From assembly GCA_018402305.1 (NCBI GenBank), contig JAGYJE010000004.1, forward strand, positions 124,001 through 188,000: a stretch of 64,000 nucleotides of DNA, in the 5' to 3' direction. The notes under the pieces are model-generated. The model made no database searches, was not told where the DNA came from, and saw only the letters and a program-made list of their open reading frames with translations. A program made the translations under genes and the position numbers. The DNA comes from Puniceicoccaceae bacterium. Its GTDB lineage: Bacteria; Verrucomicrobiota; Verrucomicrobiia; Opitutales; Coraliomargaritaceae. This document shows, piece by piece, positions 1 through 10,603 of the stretch (within the stretch, counting starts at the first letter, position 1; every line of letters begins with the position of its first letter).

Positions 1-316
1 GGGCAGTCGACCCCGCTGGCGCGGGTTCGCTACGCCTGAACGCTTTCGGGCAAGCGGCGATTGCGGGTAGCGACGCGGCGCTAGCCGTGTCGACGTCTGG
101 TGCGTTTAGCCGGTATCCCGGGGGTTTGGGCAGTCGACCCCGCTGGCGCGGGTTCGCTACGCCTGATCGCTTTCGGGCAAGCGGCGATTGCGGGTAGCGA
201 CGGGGCGCTAGCCGTGTCGACGTCTGGGGGCGTTTAGCCGGTATCGCGGCGGTTTGGGCAGTCGACCCCGCTGGCGCGGGTTCGCTACGCCTGATCGCGT
301 TCGGGCAAGCGACTAG
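1..316. repeat. Array of GTAG-headed REP palindromes (2.5 units)
   Basis: Three near-identical units begin at 1, 128 and 256 (period 127-128 bp); the third is cut off beside the folA stop codon. Each full unit holds two inverted 28-bp palindromes, at 6-33 (minus) and 67-94 (plus), then 133-160 and 194-221, then 261-288. Read outward, each begins with GTAG followed by an imperfect hairpin (stem CGAC.CGGC with GCCG.GTCG). A GTAG head plus hairpin is the known design of REP elements moved by RAYT transposases. The spacer inside each unit can form a small CGCTT/AAGCG stem. The array may continue left of the window. Confidence 0.75.
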
Positions 317-317
317 C

Positions 318-791
318 TTAGGCCTGCCTTATCCAGTGCTCGATGCTATAGTCCGGATTCTTCTCAACGATGGAATCGAGGGTAAACCTGTCTTCGAATT
401 TCGGGAAAAAGGCGTCGCCGTTGACCGTGCGGTGGACGCGGGTGAGGAAAATTTCGTCGGTTTTATCAAGCAATTGCGCGTAGACCTCGCCGCCGCCGGC
501 GATCCAGATGGTTTTGTCGGTCTGAAGGTGATCGAGCATGGCGAGGTCGGTAAAGCTGTGTGCGCCGGGGATCTCCCGGGGCTGGCGGCTCAGGACATAG
601 GTTTCACGACCGGGCAGCGGGCGACCGATCGCCTCGAAGGTTTTCCGCCCCATGACAAGCAGGCCGCCCATGGTTTTTTGTTTGAACCACTTAAAATCAT
701 CGGGCAGGTGCCAGGGAATGTCGCCCGCGTTGCCGATGACTCGATTCTCTGACATCGCAGCGATGGCTTTGTAGGACTTGTTAGAGTTCAT
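318..791 (-). CDS. folA: Dihydrofolate reductase
   Basis: 157 residues, the usual length for bacterial DHFR, which reduces dihydrofolate to tetrahydrofolate with NADPH in the cytoplasm. Visible family motifs are GNAGDIPWHLPDD near residues 20-32 (substrate pocket, acidic residue in LPDD), GRKTFEAIG near 49 (NADPH binding) and IAGGGEVY near 98. The start is the ATG at 791, with no clear Shine-Dalgarno sequence. It lies 167 bp downstream of thyA on the same strand. This pairing makes sense because thymidylate synthase produces the dihydrofolate that this enzyme recycles. The stop codon abuts the REP array on the left. Confidence 0.96.
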   Translation of the reverse strand: MNSNKSYKAIAAMSENRVIGNAGDIPWHLPDDFKWFKQKTMGGLLVMGRKTFEAIGRPLPGRETYVLSRQPREIPGAHSFTDLAMLDHLQTDKTIWIAGGGEVYAQLLDKTDEIFLTRVHRTVNGDAFFPKFEDRFTLDSIVEKNPDYSIEHWIRQA

Positions 792-958
792 GGGGGTTCG
801 GTTTTCTAGTTTTCAGTTGTCTGGTTTTCAGTTTGAGGAGTGTAATACTGACGCAAAATACCTGACGATTCAACCGATAACCGACAACCGACAACGGATA
901 ACTGGGAACCGTTAACCGTTAACCGATAACCGCCGTCGCCTGACGGCCTCCGTCGGCC
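792..958. repeat. Short AACCG-type direct repeats between thyA and folA
   Basis: About 167 bp without a gene. Between roughly 872 and 932 there are many degenerate 7-10 bp copies built on AACCGATAACCG, AACCGACAACCG and AACCGTTAACCG. No promoter or terminator is convincing here. The repeats separate two genes that would otherwise form a simple operon. Confidence 0.5.
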
Positions 959-1753
959 CTAGACGGCGATGGGTGCTTTGATGGCGGGGTGGGGGTTGTA
1001 GTTGAGTAGCTCGAAGTCCTCGTAGCGAAAGTCGCCGATGTGTTTCACCTCGGGGTTGATTTTCATTTGCGGGAGGGGCCTTGGTTCACGGGCGAGTTGT
1101 TCCCGAGCTTGATCCACGTGGTTCGCATAGAGGTGGAGGTCGCCGAAGGTGTGGATGAATTCTTTGGCCCGCAACCCGCAAACCTGAGCGACCATCCTGG
1201 TCAGCAGGGCATAGGAGGCGATGTTAAAGGGGACCCCGAGAAAAATATCGGCACTGCGCTGGTAGAGCTGACAACTCAATTCCCCATTGGCCACGTAAAA
1301 CTGGAAGAGCGCATGGCAGGGGGGCAGGGCCATGTCTTTAACCTCGCCCGGGTTCCAGGCGCAGACGAGGTGTCGCCGACTGTCCGGGTTGTTCTTGAGG
1401 GAATCAATGACCTCGGCGAGTTGGTCGACCCGATCGCCGTTCGGGGCGGCCCAGTCACGCCATTGCGCGCCGTAGACCCGGCCGAGGTTGCCCTCTGCAT
1501 CGGCCCACTCATCCCAGATACGCACTTTATTCTCTTTCAGGTATTGAATGTTGGTATTGCCCTGAATGAACCAGAGCAGTTCGTGGATGATGGAGCGCAG
1601 GTGCAGTTTCTTGGTGGTGAGCAGGGGGAAGTCCGGCTGGAGGGAAAACCGGGCCTGCGCGCCGAAGATGGAGCGGGTTCCGGTGCCCGTGCGGTCGTCG
1701 CGGCAGGTGCCTTGATCGAGGACGGTTTGAAGGAGGTCTAGGTAGCTTTTCAT
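959..1753 (-). CDS. thyA: Thymidylate synthase ThyA
   Basis: 264 residues, the same length as the Escherichia coli enzyme. It methylates dUMP to dTMP using methylene-tetrahydrofolate. Visible motifs are the N-terminal [12 protein letters not shown], the catalytic cysteine in [13 protein letters not shown] (about residue 146), [18 protein letters not shown] (dUMP and folate binding) and the C-terminal APIAV that closes over the active site. It starts at the ATG at 1753 and lies upstream of folA on the same strand, so the two folate-cycle genes are probably co-expressed. Nothing is unusual in the sequence. Confidence 0.97.
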   Translation of the reverse strand: MKSYLDLLQTVLDQGTCRDDRTGTGTRSIFGAQARFSLQPDFPLLTTKKLHLRSIIHELLWFIQGNTNIQYLKENKVRIWDEWADAEGNLGRVYGAQWRDWAAPNGDRVDQLAEVIDSLKNNPDSRRHLVCAWNPGEVKDMALPPCHALFQFYVANGELSCQLYQRSADIFLGVPFNIASYALLTRMVAQVCGLRAKEFIHTFGDLHLYANHVDQAREQLAREPRPLPQMKINPEVKHIGDFRYEDFELLNYNPHPAIKAPIAV

Positions 1754-1844
1754 CGTGTTGAGTTAAAGACTTTCGTTTCGCCTCCCGCTGTCAATCCAGT
1801 CCGTCGGAGAAGCGGGTAGGAGTCTTCCGGGACTTCCGGGCGAT

Positions 1845-2210
1845 TTAGCTGCGGATGACGAGTTCGGTGATGTTTTCACAGTATTCAAGGGCCTGCACTT
1901 TTTTCAAAACGGCGCGCTTCATAAATTGCAGTTCCGAGCGCAGGGTTTGGTTGGTCACGGAAACCACGAGCGTCCGGTCGTCCTTAATGCGGATAGGGTT
2001 GCACCGTGCGGCCAGTTTGGGTCCGAAGATGTGCTCCCAGTTATCGACCAGGCTGCGTTCGGGGCTGGGTTTTTCCAGTTTATACCTTTCCTCAAGAATC
2101 ACGAGTAGATTGTCCAGAGGGGTGGGGTCCCGCCGCGAAGACGCGGTGACCGTGCGGGGCAGGCCCCGGAAGTCGGCGATCACATCTTCAACGTTTTTGG
2201 AAAATTTCAT
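1845..2210 (-). CDS. DUF721 (DciA-like) protein
   Basis: 121 residues. The pattern W..I.GP.LA..C.P..IKD..L.V.V.N..LR.EL.F.K...L.K.Q resembles the DUF721 domain, residues about 35-121. DciA proteins of this family help load the replicative helicase DnaB in bacteria without DnaC; that role is family knowledge, not visible here. It begins at the ATG at 2210 and lies 91 bp upstream of thyA on the same strand, placing a replication gene next to dTMP synthesis. The N-terminal 30 residues are basic and likely flexible. Confidence 0.75.
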   Translation of the reverse strand: MKFSKNVEDVIADFRGLPRTVTASSRRDPTPLDNLLVILEERYKLEKPSPERSLVDNWEHIFGPKLAARCNPIRIKDDRTLVVSVTNQTLRSELQFMKRAVLKKVQALEYCENITELVIRS

Positions 2211-2289
2211 CGATTGCGGAAAAAACGGAGCAAATTGCGTGCTTGTCAGGAACTTGGCACGAGAGCTGTTGTAGTAGGTGTAGTTCTTT

Positions 2290-2380
<91 letters not shown>

Positions 2381-2489
2381 TCGCCTAAAGCCTTCAGTAC
2401 GTCAACGAGCGTCTCAGTGAATTAAGATTTTTTGAAATAAGTTAAAATAAAACTTGCACATCCCACTTTTTCATTCTTTAACAGGAGCA

Positions 2490-2600
<111 letters not shown>

Positions 2601-2660
2601 TGTTCCGGGTTCTGTTCCGGGTTCTGTTCCGGCTTCTGTTCCGGGTTCTGTTCCGGGTTC
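2601..2660. repeat. 12-bp tandem repeat, five copies
   Basis: Five head-to-tail copies of a 12-bp unit (TGTTCCGGGTTC, one copy with GGC) lie directly after the terminator-like hairpin of RNA copy B and before the dinB stop codon. This is a simple minisatellite with no coding role seen. Confidence 0.85.
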
Positions 2661-2765
2661 TAACCTTGACGAACCCCTTCGATCCGGCGGCTGCCGGTCG
2701 ACCTCGCTTAAGCAGGGGAGGCGCTTTTTAGCTTAGATATTCTTAGAAGTGGTATTGGAAGCGGT

Positions 2766-3815
2766 TTACAGGCCAAGCTCCAGCTGCTCGAGGGTGTTTT
2801 CGGATTCTGCGAAGCGCACGCCGAGGCCGAGTAAGCGGACGGGTTCGCCGCTGCGTCCCCAGGCTTCTGCGAGTAACTCATGGTATTTCTTGAGATCGGG
2901 TTGCCGTCCGGGCATTTCGGCGGTGGTTCGGCGAAAGTCACTGAATTTCAATTTGACCAGCAATTTGGCGATTCTGCGGTCGGGAGCCGACTGGCGGAGG
3001 TCTTCCATGAGTTCGCGGTGCTGACGCCCGAGGCTCTCCTGGCAGTCTTCCAAACTTTCGAGGTTTTCCGGGAAGGTGCGTTCATTGCTCAGGCTTTTGC
3101 GAATACGGTTCGGCATGACGGGGCGCTCGTCGATGCCGCGGCAGAGATCGTAGAGCTCAAGCCCGAAGGCTCCGAACTCGCGGGCCAGCCAGGTGCGGTC
3201 CTTGCTCTGTAAATCGGCGCAGGTTTCAATTTGGTGTGCGGACAGCCGCTCGGCGCTTTTTGGGCCGACGCCCCATATTTTCCGCACGGGTAGGGCGCGC
3301 ATGAAGGCATCCACCTTGGATGGTGAGACGAGGCACTGTCCGTTCGGCTTGTTCCAGTCGGAGGCGATCTTGGCGACCAGCTTGTTCGGCCCAATCCCGG
3401 CGGAGGCGGTCAGCCCGGTCTCGGTTTCGATGGTCTTGCGAATGTCCCGGGCGATCTCGGCCCCAGGTAGCTTCAAGTGGCTCACATCCAAATAGGCTTC
3501 GTCGAGTGAGAGTGGCTCGATCAAGTCAGTGTAGCGGGCAAAGATAGCCCGAACCTCTTGGGAGGCCGTGCGGTAAAGCTCTGAACGAACCGGTAGAATA
3601 ATCAACTGGGGGCAGAGTTGCTTGGCTTGAAAGACCGGCATGGCCGAGCGTATGCCATATTCGCGGGCAGGGTAGTTGCAGGTGGTTAGGACGCCGCGCC
3701 CTGAAGCCCCGCCCACGGCGAGTGGGCGATGGGCCAGTTCCGGACGCTCGCGCATCTCCACAGCTGCGTAGAAGCAGTCCATGTCGATGTGAATGATCCG
3801 GCGGTTGGCATTCAT
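2766..3815 (-). CDS. dinB: DNA polymerase IV (Y family)
   Basis: 349 residues, a normal length for DinB, a low-fidelity polymerase that copies past DNA lesions. Catalytic motifs seen are DMDCFYAAVE near residue 11 (first metal-binding Asp) and SLDEAYLDV near 104 (the second Asp-Glu pair). The helix-hairpin-helix stretch GVGPKSAERL and the little-finger domain follow. The C-terminus QLELGL resembles a sliding-clamp binding motif, which is an inference. It is divergent from rsmG with 120 bp between the start codons. No SOS box was recognised in that gap. Confidence 0.95.
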   Translation of the reverse strand: MNANRRIIHIDMDCFYAAVEMRERPELAHRPLAVGGASGRGVLTTCNYPAREYGIRSAMPVFQAKQLCPQLIILPVRSELYRTASQEVRAIFARYTDLIEPLSLDEAYLDVSHLKLPGAEIARDIRKTIETETGLTASAGIGPNKLVAKIASDWNKPNGQCLVSPSKVDAFMRALPVRKIWGVGPKSAERLSAHQIETCADLQSKDRTWLAREFGAFGLELYDLCRGIDERPVMPNRIRKSLSNERTFPENLESLEDCQESLGRQHRELMEDLRQSAPDRRIAKLLVKLKFSDFRRTTAEMPGRQPDLKKYHELLAEAWGRSGEPVRLLGLGVRFAESENTLEQLELGL

Positions 3816-3935
3816 TGGGTAGGGATGCGGTTGAAGTACGAATGGACAGAGATGAAAACGAGGGGTGTGTCAGGTGAAGGAAAGTGAGAAATCAACATTG
3901 AAGCGGTCCAAAAATAAGCACTCAATGCGGGCAGA

Positions 3936-4589
3936 ATGAAGGCGATCAAAGACCAGTTTCCCAATGTGAGTGACGCGGCGTGGACGACCCTGGAGGACTG
4001 GGCCGGGCGTTTGCGTGACTGGAATGAAAAGATTAATCTGATTTCGCGCAAGGATATCGATCATTTGGAGAGCCGGCACCTGGCGCATTGTTTGGCCATC
4101 ACAAACCATTTAAAGCTGATGAACGGGGCCCGCATCCTCGATGTCGGGACAGGGGGCGGCTTTCCGGGAGTTATAATGGCGATCTGCTACCCGCAGGCTC
4201 ATTTTACGCTGATTGACTCGGTTGGAAAAAAAATCGCCGTGGTTCAGGACTTGATTGATCGGCTCGGCTTGAAAAACGCGGAGGCTCGCCAGTGCCGGGC
4301 TGAGCAGATTAACAAGCAGTTCGACTTCATCACCGGGCGCGCAGTGAAAAATCTACCGGAGTATTTTAGTTGGATCAAAGGCAACCTGCGGCGGGGGGAG
4401 CGGAATTCCCTGCCCAATGGGGTACTTTACTGGAAGGGCGGGACGCTGGAGGACGAGTTTAAAGCGCTCGGCATTCGCCCCCGCAAGACGATCTCACTGG
4501 AAGGCAGCTTTGCGGACCCTTACTTTGAGCAGAAATATATCCTGCACTTTGACGCCCGCGATGTGCCGCGGGCGCGGAAGCCTGTCTGA
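3936..4589 (+). CDS. rsmG: 16S rRNA (guanine527-N7)-methyltransferase
   Basis: 217 residues, the usual size for RsmG (GidB). It methylates N7 of G527 in 16S rRNA with S-adenosylmethionine. The SAM-binding loop [13 protein letters not shown] is at about residues 67-79, preceded by the family block [10 protein letters not shown]...L..RHL. The later [13 protein letters not shown] block matches the family's GRAVAxLxxL region. It stands alone, not beside mnmG or parAB as in many genomes. It is divergent from dinB and convergent with the peptidase gene that follows. Confidence 0.93.
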   Translation: MKAIKDQFPNVSDAAWTTLEDWAGRLRDWNEKINLISRKDIDHLESRHLAHCLAITNHLKLMNGARILDVGTGGGFPGVIMAICYPQAHFTLIDSVGKKIAVVQDLIDRLGLKNAEARQCRAEQINKQFDFITGRAVKNLPEYFSWIKGNLRRGERNSLPNGVLYWKGGTLEDEFKALGIRPRKTISLEGSFADPYFEQKYILHFDARDVPRARKPV

Positions 4590-4655
4590 ATATGCCGTGC
4601 TCGCTTGCGGGCGCCTGCGGCACATCGCGGGCCTGTTTAGCTATACTGACGTCGG

Positions 4656-4673
4656 GCGTCCGCAGGCGGACGC
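4656..4673. terminator. Perfect hairpin between convergent genes
   Basis: GCGTCCGC and GCGGACGC form an 8-bp perfect stem with a 2-nt loop in the 99-bp gap between the rsmG and peptidase stop codons. There is no T-run, so it is at best a weak bidirectional terminator. Confidence 0.3.
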
Positions 4674-4688
4674 GCCACAACCGGCTCG

Positions 4689-6083
4689 CTAATAATCGAT
4701 CAAATAAACAGATCCCTGCGAAACCTGCTCGGCGTGTGCTGCCGGGATCCAGCGCAGCTCGTATTGGGGCCCCCATGAATCGCTGACCGCGATTTCGTCC
4801 GTTTCTTTATTGTAACCGATGATCATGCAGGCATGGGCGGCCATAATATCTCTGCGTAATTCGATTCCCCGTGCGTCATCCCGAGTGCGATCCTTCCATT
4901 CCTCCCAGTCATCTTGTTGGCTGCGCTCAATTGTGCGTTGATTGGCTAAGTCATTGTATTCCTGAGATGAAAACATGGTCCAGATGAGCGGCAGGCCGTT
5001 GTCGATGTGCTTGGCGACTGAGCGAACGTCGATCTTTGTGTTGTTGTGCCTGAGTTTGCGATTTTGTGAGGCTGTGTAGCTCTCGAGCGCGGAAATGATT
5101 GCAGCGAGCGAGGTGCCCCCGCCGATTTCGGTTTGTCCCGCCATGGCGAGGCTATACATGTCGGCCGGAATGCTTAAATAGCGAAGGTAGCGCTCAAAGG
5201 TTGCGGGCACGCAGTAGCCCTTCGGTCCCTGATTCACCATCGGGATGTTGCGAATAAGAACATCGCCGTTTTCGCGCTGCTCCAGATTCGCCTTGCTTTG
5301 CTCGCGCAACGCGGCATCGGAAAGCCGGTCGACCTGGCCTTTTTTGTCGGCCAAGTCTGTCGAAATAATCCTCAGGGTGACGTATTCTCCTGCCTGCGAC
5401 GTCAGAACGAACGCGTGCGATTTCCAGTCCCATCGCTCGACGAGTTGTCGCAGGCTGCGGCCCCGGCCGAATCGTTGGCGATCCGGCTCGCCGAGTTGCT
5501 CCGTGAGCAAGTGCTCGATACGTTCGGTATCGGCCTGAACGGCGGCTTCCATGGTCTTGATTTGATCGCCGCTGGGAGGATTGCTCATCGGAAAATCCCC
5601 TTTATTCGCAAAAACGATACTCAAGCTGTCCACCTTACCTGAACGGCCGTAGAGTGCCGCCGAATAGGGACGGCTCTGAAGGATGGTAACACCCTGTTGT
5701 GGGTAGGAACGGTAACTGGACTGGCTCTCCGTCTGGGATTCCTGTTGCCAGCCGAGCCGGTCTGCCAGTGTTGCTGCTTCGTCGTCCCAGAGATTTTGGT
5801 CGACGAAGAGTGACAGGCCGAGTGTTTCATTCAGGGCTTTGAATGCATCCTTCTCCTTTGTTTCGCAGGACTGAAGCATTGCCTCGGTGGCGTCTGACAA
5901 GCGTGACCGCTCCAGCCACATAATGTGTCCATTGGACAACTCGATTTCGATGCGGGAGGGTTCGATTTGCAGCAGTTCGACTTCAATCACGGTTCCTTCG
6001 CGATTGGAAATCTCGACGGCTTGCAGTTGCACAAGACCTGCGACGAGCAAACAGGTAATGTGGGGCAAGCAGCTAATTTTCAT
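4689..6083 (-). CDS. Secreted C39-like cysteine peptidase with N-terminal SLA1-like domain
   Basis: I chose the ATG at 6083 (464 residues) because it opens a clear signal peptide, MKISCLPHITCLLVAGLVQL. Residues about 25-70 (EGTVIEVELLQIEP..IEIELSNGHIMWLERSRLS) resemble the SLA1-homology (SHD1) module common in secreted planctomycete and verrucomicrobial proteins. The C-terminal third is C39-like: NQGPKGYCVPAT with candidate catalytic Cys291, HACMIIGY with His417, and SDSWGPQY. The middle part is unrecognised. The enzyme would act outside the cytoplasm; its substrate is unknown. The frame stays open upstream to 6608, overlapping galK, but that extension lacks a secretion signal at its start. 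Confidence 0.75.
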   Translation of the reverse strand: MKISCLPHITCLLVAGLVQLQAVEISNREGTVIEVELLQIEPSRIEIELSNGHIMWLERSRLSDATEAMLQSCETKEKDAFKALNETLGLSLFVDQNLWDDEAATLADRLGWQQESQTESQSSYRSYPQQGVTILQSRPYSAALYGRSGKVDSLSIVFANKGDFPMSNPPSGDQIKTMEAAVQADTERIEHLLTEQLGEPDRQRFGRGRSLRQLVERWDWKSHAFVLTSQAGEYVTLRIISTDLADKKGQVDRLSDAALREQSKANLEQRENGDVLIRNIPMVNQGPKGYCVPATFERYLRYLSIPADMYSLAMAGQTEIGGGTSLAAIISALESYTASQNRKLRHNNTKIDVRSVAKHIDNGLPLIWTMFSSQEYNDLANQRTIERSQQDDWEEWKDRTRDDARGIELRRDIMAAHACMIIGYNKETDEIAVSDSWGPQYELRWIPAAHAEQVSQGSVYLIDY

Positions 6084-6501
6084 TGTTCCGAGTTTTGGCC
6101 CGAGCTTGTCGATTTCAACGCAAATTAAATTGTCGATGCACTCCGGATAGCGCGACGCCTTCGCCTTCGCTTCGGAATCAATCAAAAATGCTTGCCCGGC
6201 TTCCAGGGTCTGCTCCTCGGGGTGGGGCACCTCTTTCTTCAAGCGCCGCTCGAGGAGGGCGGTATCGGCCTGACGCTGGGTTAAAAAGGCGTTATCAACG
6301 GTGGCTTTATCATCGTCATGGTGCGGCCTTTTCTCCCGACGGCAGCGGGCGGATTGTCTTGGGTGGGGACGGGCTGCACCTCTGAGATTTGGAGCGCAAC
6401 AGCTGCCACCGCTTGCTCGTGATGGATCTGAGTCGGCGGGTCTATTGGCCCCGTCGCGGTTTTGCCAACCACCTGTGCTGGGTGGAATAAGCCGCTTGCA
6501 G
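6084..6501. other. 418-bp gap, possibly remnant coding sequence
   Basis: Lies between the galK stop and the peptidase start on the minus strand. The peptidase frame is open throughout, and from about 6085 to 6310 it gives a plausible charged sequence (blocks such as LLERRLKKEV and GQAFLIDSEAKAKA). Another minus-strand frame is open from 6472 to 6281. A frameshifted small gene is possible; no family was recognised. Confidence 0.3.
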
Positions 6502-7656
6502 CTAGAGCAGCCGTGCGCCGTCGCCGGCGCGGGTGTGGAAAATTGATGGCTCAAGACCGTGCTGCGCTTCAAAGGCGGCGGCAATGATATTGGCCTGCGC
6601 TTGACCAAATTCCGGAGCGGTCAAGGCCATGACGGCGCCACCGAAGCCACCGCCGGTCAGGCGCGCGCCGTAAACCCTAGGCTGGAGCTTGAGCAGATCG
6701 ACCAGTGTATCCAGTTCTGGGATACTGTTTTCGAAATTATATCGTGAGCTTTCGTGAGACGCGCTGAGGGCTGCGCCGACAGCGGCGAGGTCTCCATTGA
6801 GCAAGGCCGCCTGCACTGCGCGGACGCGATCATTCTCGCCGATAATGTGGGCGGCGCGGCGGTAGAGCCTATCGTCGAGTTTCGACGTCGATGCCTCCAG
6901 CTGGCTCTGACTTATCTGAGAGAGCGTTGTCGCATCCGGGTAGTCTGCTTGGAGTCCGGCGAGGGCCTCGTGGCATTCCCGATGGCGGTCGGCATAGGCC
7001 GAGTCGACCAGGGCATGCTTTTTATTGGAATTAAAAATCCAGAAATGGGCACCACCCGGCATGGGTTCAGTGGCGAAATGTTCGGTGGCACAGTCAATCT
7101 TGACGAGGTGGTCAGCCCGCCCGAAGGCAGAGACACCCTGATCAAGGATCCCGCAGGGCATGCCGACAAACTCGTTTTCCGCCTTGCGCCCGATGCGGGC
7201 AAAGCCAGCCGTGTCCGTTTCGAAGCCATAAAGCGCGGCCAGCGCCTTCGCGGTGGCCAGTTCGAACGCCGCGCTACTGCTCATACCCGCACCCACGGGC
7301 AGGGTGCTCGTGACGGCGAGGTTGTAACCGGTGGACATCGCCATGCCCAGCTCAGACATTACCTTGGTTACGCCGATGGGATAATTCGTCCAGGAGGCCG
7401 CTCCCGAAAGCGGTGTGTAATTGCCGAGCGGGATTTGCACGGAGTCACCGATTTCGCTAACCAAGTGGATGAAAGCATCCGCTCGGAGGCTTATGGCCAC
7501 GGTGACGCCCTCCGTCACAGCAGCCCCCATGACGAGGCCTCCGTTATAGTCGGTGTGGTTCCCGATGAACTCAATCCGGCCGGGCGCGAAAGCGAAGTGG
7601 GCCGGGGTGACGCTAAAGTTCTCTTCAAAGAGTTGGCGGGTCTGTGAGGTATCCAT
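6502..7656 (-). CDS. galK: Galactokinase
   Basis: 384 residues, normal for GalK, a GHMP-family kinase that phosphorylates galactose to galactose-1-phosphate in the Leloir pathway. Visible motifs are GRIEFIGNHTDYNGG (family signature near residue 27; the usual GEHTDY reads GNHTDY here), the ATP-binding LPVGAGMSSSAA near 115, GILDQ with the catalytic Asp, and TGGGFGGA near the C-terminus. The gene starts 21 bp after glnS on the same strand, so the two are likely cotranscribed. No other gal genes are nearby. Confidence 0.94.
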   Translation of the reverse strand: MDTSQTRQLFEENFSVTPAHFAFAPGRIEFIGNHTDYNGGLVMGAAVTEGVTVAISLRADAFIHLVSEIGDSVQIPLGNYTPLSGAASWTNYPIGVTKVMSELGMAMSTGYNLAVTSTLPVGAGMSSSAAFELATAKALAALYGFETDTAGFARIGRKAENEFVGMPCGILDQGVSAFGRADHLVKIDCATEHFATEPMPGGAHFWIFNSNKKHALVDSAYADRHRECHEALAGLQADYPDATTLSQISQSQLEASTSKLDDRLYRRAAHIIGENDRVRAVQAALLNGDLAAVGAALSASHESSRYNFENSIPELDTLVDLLKLQPRVYGARLTGGGFGGAVMALTAPEFGQAQANIIAAAFEAQHGLEPSIFHTRAGDGARLL

Positions 7657-7677
7657 GACAGTTGTGGGACGGAGGGT

Positions 7678-9345
7678 CTAGGCGTTACCCGTCCAGGAGT
7701 CGCGCAGGGCAACCGTGCGATTGAAGACCAGAGCGCCGGGCTCGGTCAATTTACGATCAAGGCAAAAATAACCGATGCGCTCAAATTGGCAGGTTTCGCC
7801 GGGAGCGAGCTCGACCAGGCTGGGTTCGCAGAGGGCCTCCGTCTCGGTAAGGGAGTCCGGATTAACGAATTCAGTGAAGACTCGCTCCTTGTCGGCTTCC
7901 GGCTTCTCGACTGAAAAGAGGCGGTCGAAGAGGCGGACGCGGGCCTTGACCGCATGATCGGCGCTGACCCAGTGGATAACGCCCTTCACTTTTCGGTCTT
8001 CCGGGTTTTTGTTCAGCGTGTCGAAATCGACGCTGCAAAACAGTTTGGTGATACGACCATCTGCATCTTTTTTGCAGTCGTCGCATCGGATGATGTAGGC
8101 GCCCCGCAGCCGCACCTCGCCACCCTTTTTCAGGCGGAAGAATTTCTTATTGGCCTCCTCCTTGAAATCCTCCTGCTCGATGTAGAGACGCCGGGCGAAG
8201 GGGATCTTGCGGGTTCCCGCACCGACATCCTCCGGATTATTGATCGCCTCGACCTCCAGGACCTCGTCCTCCGGCCAATTGGTCAGCTCGATCTCAAGAG
8301 GATCGAGCACCGCCAGGCGGCGGCTCGCCGAACGGTTCAACTCCTGACGAACGGCGTGCTCAAGAAGGGCGACATCGCTCGTGGAGGGCGTTTTGGTGAT
8401 GCCCACGGTGCGGCAGAAACTGCGAATCGCGGCCGGTGGGTAGCCGCGGCGGCGCATGCCCCGCAGGGTCGGCATGCGAGGGTCATCCCAGCCCTCGACC
8501 TGGCCTTCTTCGACCAAGGTGCGAAGCTTACGCTTGCTCACGACAGTATAGGTCAAATTGAGGCGGGCAAATTCGGTTTGTTTGGACGGGAAGATTCCCA
8601 GTTTTTGAATAAACCATTCGTAAAGGGGGCGGTGATCCTCAAATTCCAATGAGCAAAGCGAGTGGGTGACCTGCTCGATAGCATCGCTCTGACCGTGTGT
8701 GTAGTCGTAGCTCGGGTAGATCGGCCAGGCATCGCCCACACGGTGGTGGTGCATGCGTTTGATGCGATACATGACCGGGTCCCGCATGTTCATATTCGGG
8801 TGCGCCATGTCAATCTTGGCGCGCAGCACCTTGGCCCCGTCCGCAAACTCGCCCGCCCGCATGCGCTTGAAGAGATCGAGGCTCTCGGCTGCGGGGCGCC
8901 CCCGGTGGGGACTCGGCTTGCCTGGTTCGGTCAGTGTGCCGCGGTAGACCCGCATCTCCTCAAAACTGAGCTCGTCGACGTAGGCGTCTCCGGACTCGAT
9001 CAGCTGGCAGGCCCAGGCAAACAGCTGCTCAAAATAGTCACTGGCAAAGCAAATTTTCGCCCAATCGTAGCCCAGCCAGCGGATGTCCTCCTGGATGGCC
9101 TGAACGAATTCGTCGCTTTCTTTTTCCGGATTCGTGTCGTCGAAGCGGAGATTACAAAGGCCGCCGAACTCGCGGGCGATCTCGAAATTGAGACAAATCG
9201 CCTTGGCATGCCCGATTTGGAGGTAGCCGTTTGGCTCCGGAGGAAAGCGCGTTTGCACACGCCCATCGTGGAGCCCGGCGCTAACATCGGCGGCCACCAT
9301 TTGGCGGATAAAATCGGTGGGTGTCTCGTTACTTCCTTCAGGCAT
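7678..9345 (-). CDS. glnS: Glutaminyl-tRNA synthetase
   Basis: 555 residues, the length of bacterial GlnRS, which charges tRNA-Gln directly. The class I HIGH motif appears as PPEPNGYLQIGHAKA near residue 35, and the KMSKS-like loop as VVSKRKL near 270. The anticodon-binding beta barrels fill the C-terminal third. In phyla where GatCAB is common, GlnRS is a mark of direct glutaminylation. It shares an intergenic region (9346-9500) with the divergent gap gene and precedes galK. Confidence 0.96.
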   Translation of the reverse strand: MPEGSNETPTDFIRQMVAADVSAGLHDGRVQTRFPPEPNGYLQIGHAKAICLNFEIAREFGGLCNLRFDDTNPEKESDEFVQAIQEDIRWLGYDWAKICFASDYFEQLFAWACQLIESGDAYVDELSFEEMRVYRGTLTEPGKPSPHRGRPAAESLDLFKRMRAGEFADGAKVLRAKIDMAHPNMNMRDPVMYRIKRMHHHRVGDAWPIYPSYDYTHGQSDAIEQVTHSLCSLEFEDHRPLYEWFIQKLGIFPSKQTEFARLNLTYTVVSKRKLRTLVEEGQVEGWDDPRMPTLRGMRRRGYPPAAIRSFCRTVGITKTPSTSDVALLEHAVRQELNRSASRRLAVLDPLEIELTNWPEDEVLEVEAINNPEDVGAGTRKIPFARRLYIEQEDFKEEANKKFFRLKKGGEVRLRGAYIIRCDDCKKDADGRITKLFCSVDFDTLNKNPEDRKVKGVIHWVSADHAVKARVRLFDRLFSVEKPEADKERVFTEFVNPDSLTETEALCEPSLVELAPGETCQFERIGYFCLDRKLTEPGALVFNRTVALRDSWTGNA

Positions 9346-9482
9346 AAGCTCGTGAGCAAAAGCCAGCGCGGCCTGCTGTGCCAGTCAAATCAACCCCTTT
9401 TTCTCTAAAACTGCGGAATAAACCTTGCCAAGGAAAGCGCGCGGGCTAGGTGTGGAGGCTCAGTATTCTCAACTGAAATTGA

Positions 9483-10526
<1,044 letters not shown>

Positions 10527-10554
10527 TCCGGTCCCCGGATAGCGACTCATTTCT

Positions 10555-10603
10555 GGCCGCCGCGGCAGTGTTCCCAAGAATGCTCGGATCGCGGCGGTCT
10601 TTT
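10555..10603 (+). terminator. Rho-independent terminator after gap
   Basis: GGCCGCCGCG (10555-10564) pairs with CGCGGCGGTC (10590-10599) across a 25-nt loop and is followed by TTTT. Its position between gap and pgk suggests partial termination, giving more gap message than pgk-tpiA message. Confidence 0.65.

Noticed and set aside
2255-2275. A sigma-54 promoter at TGGCACG upstream of RNA copy A
   Set aside because: The -24 part fits but the -12 GC is missing at the required spacing.
6084-6608. A 639-residue version of the C39-like peptidase
   Set aside because: The extra N-terminus overlaps galK, is low in quality, and would bury a clear signal peptide in the middle.
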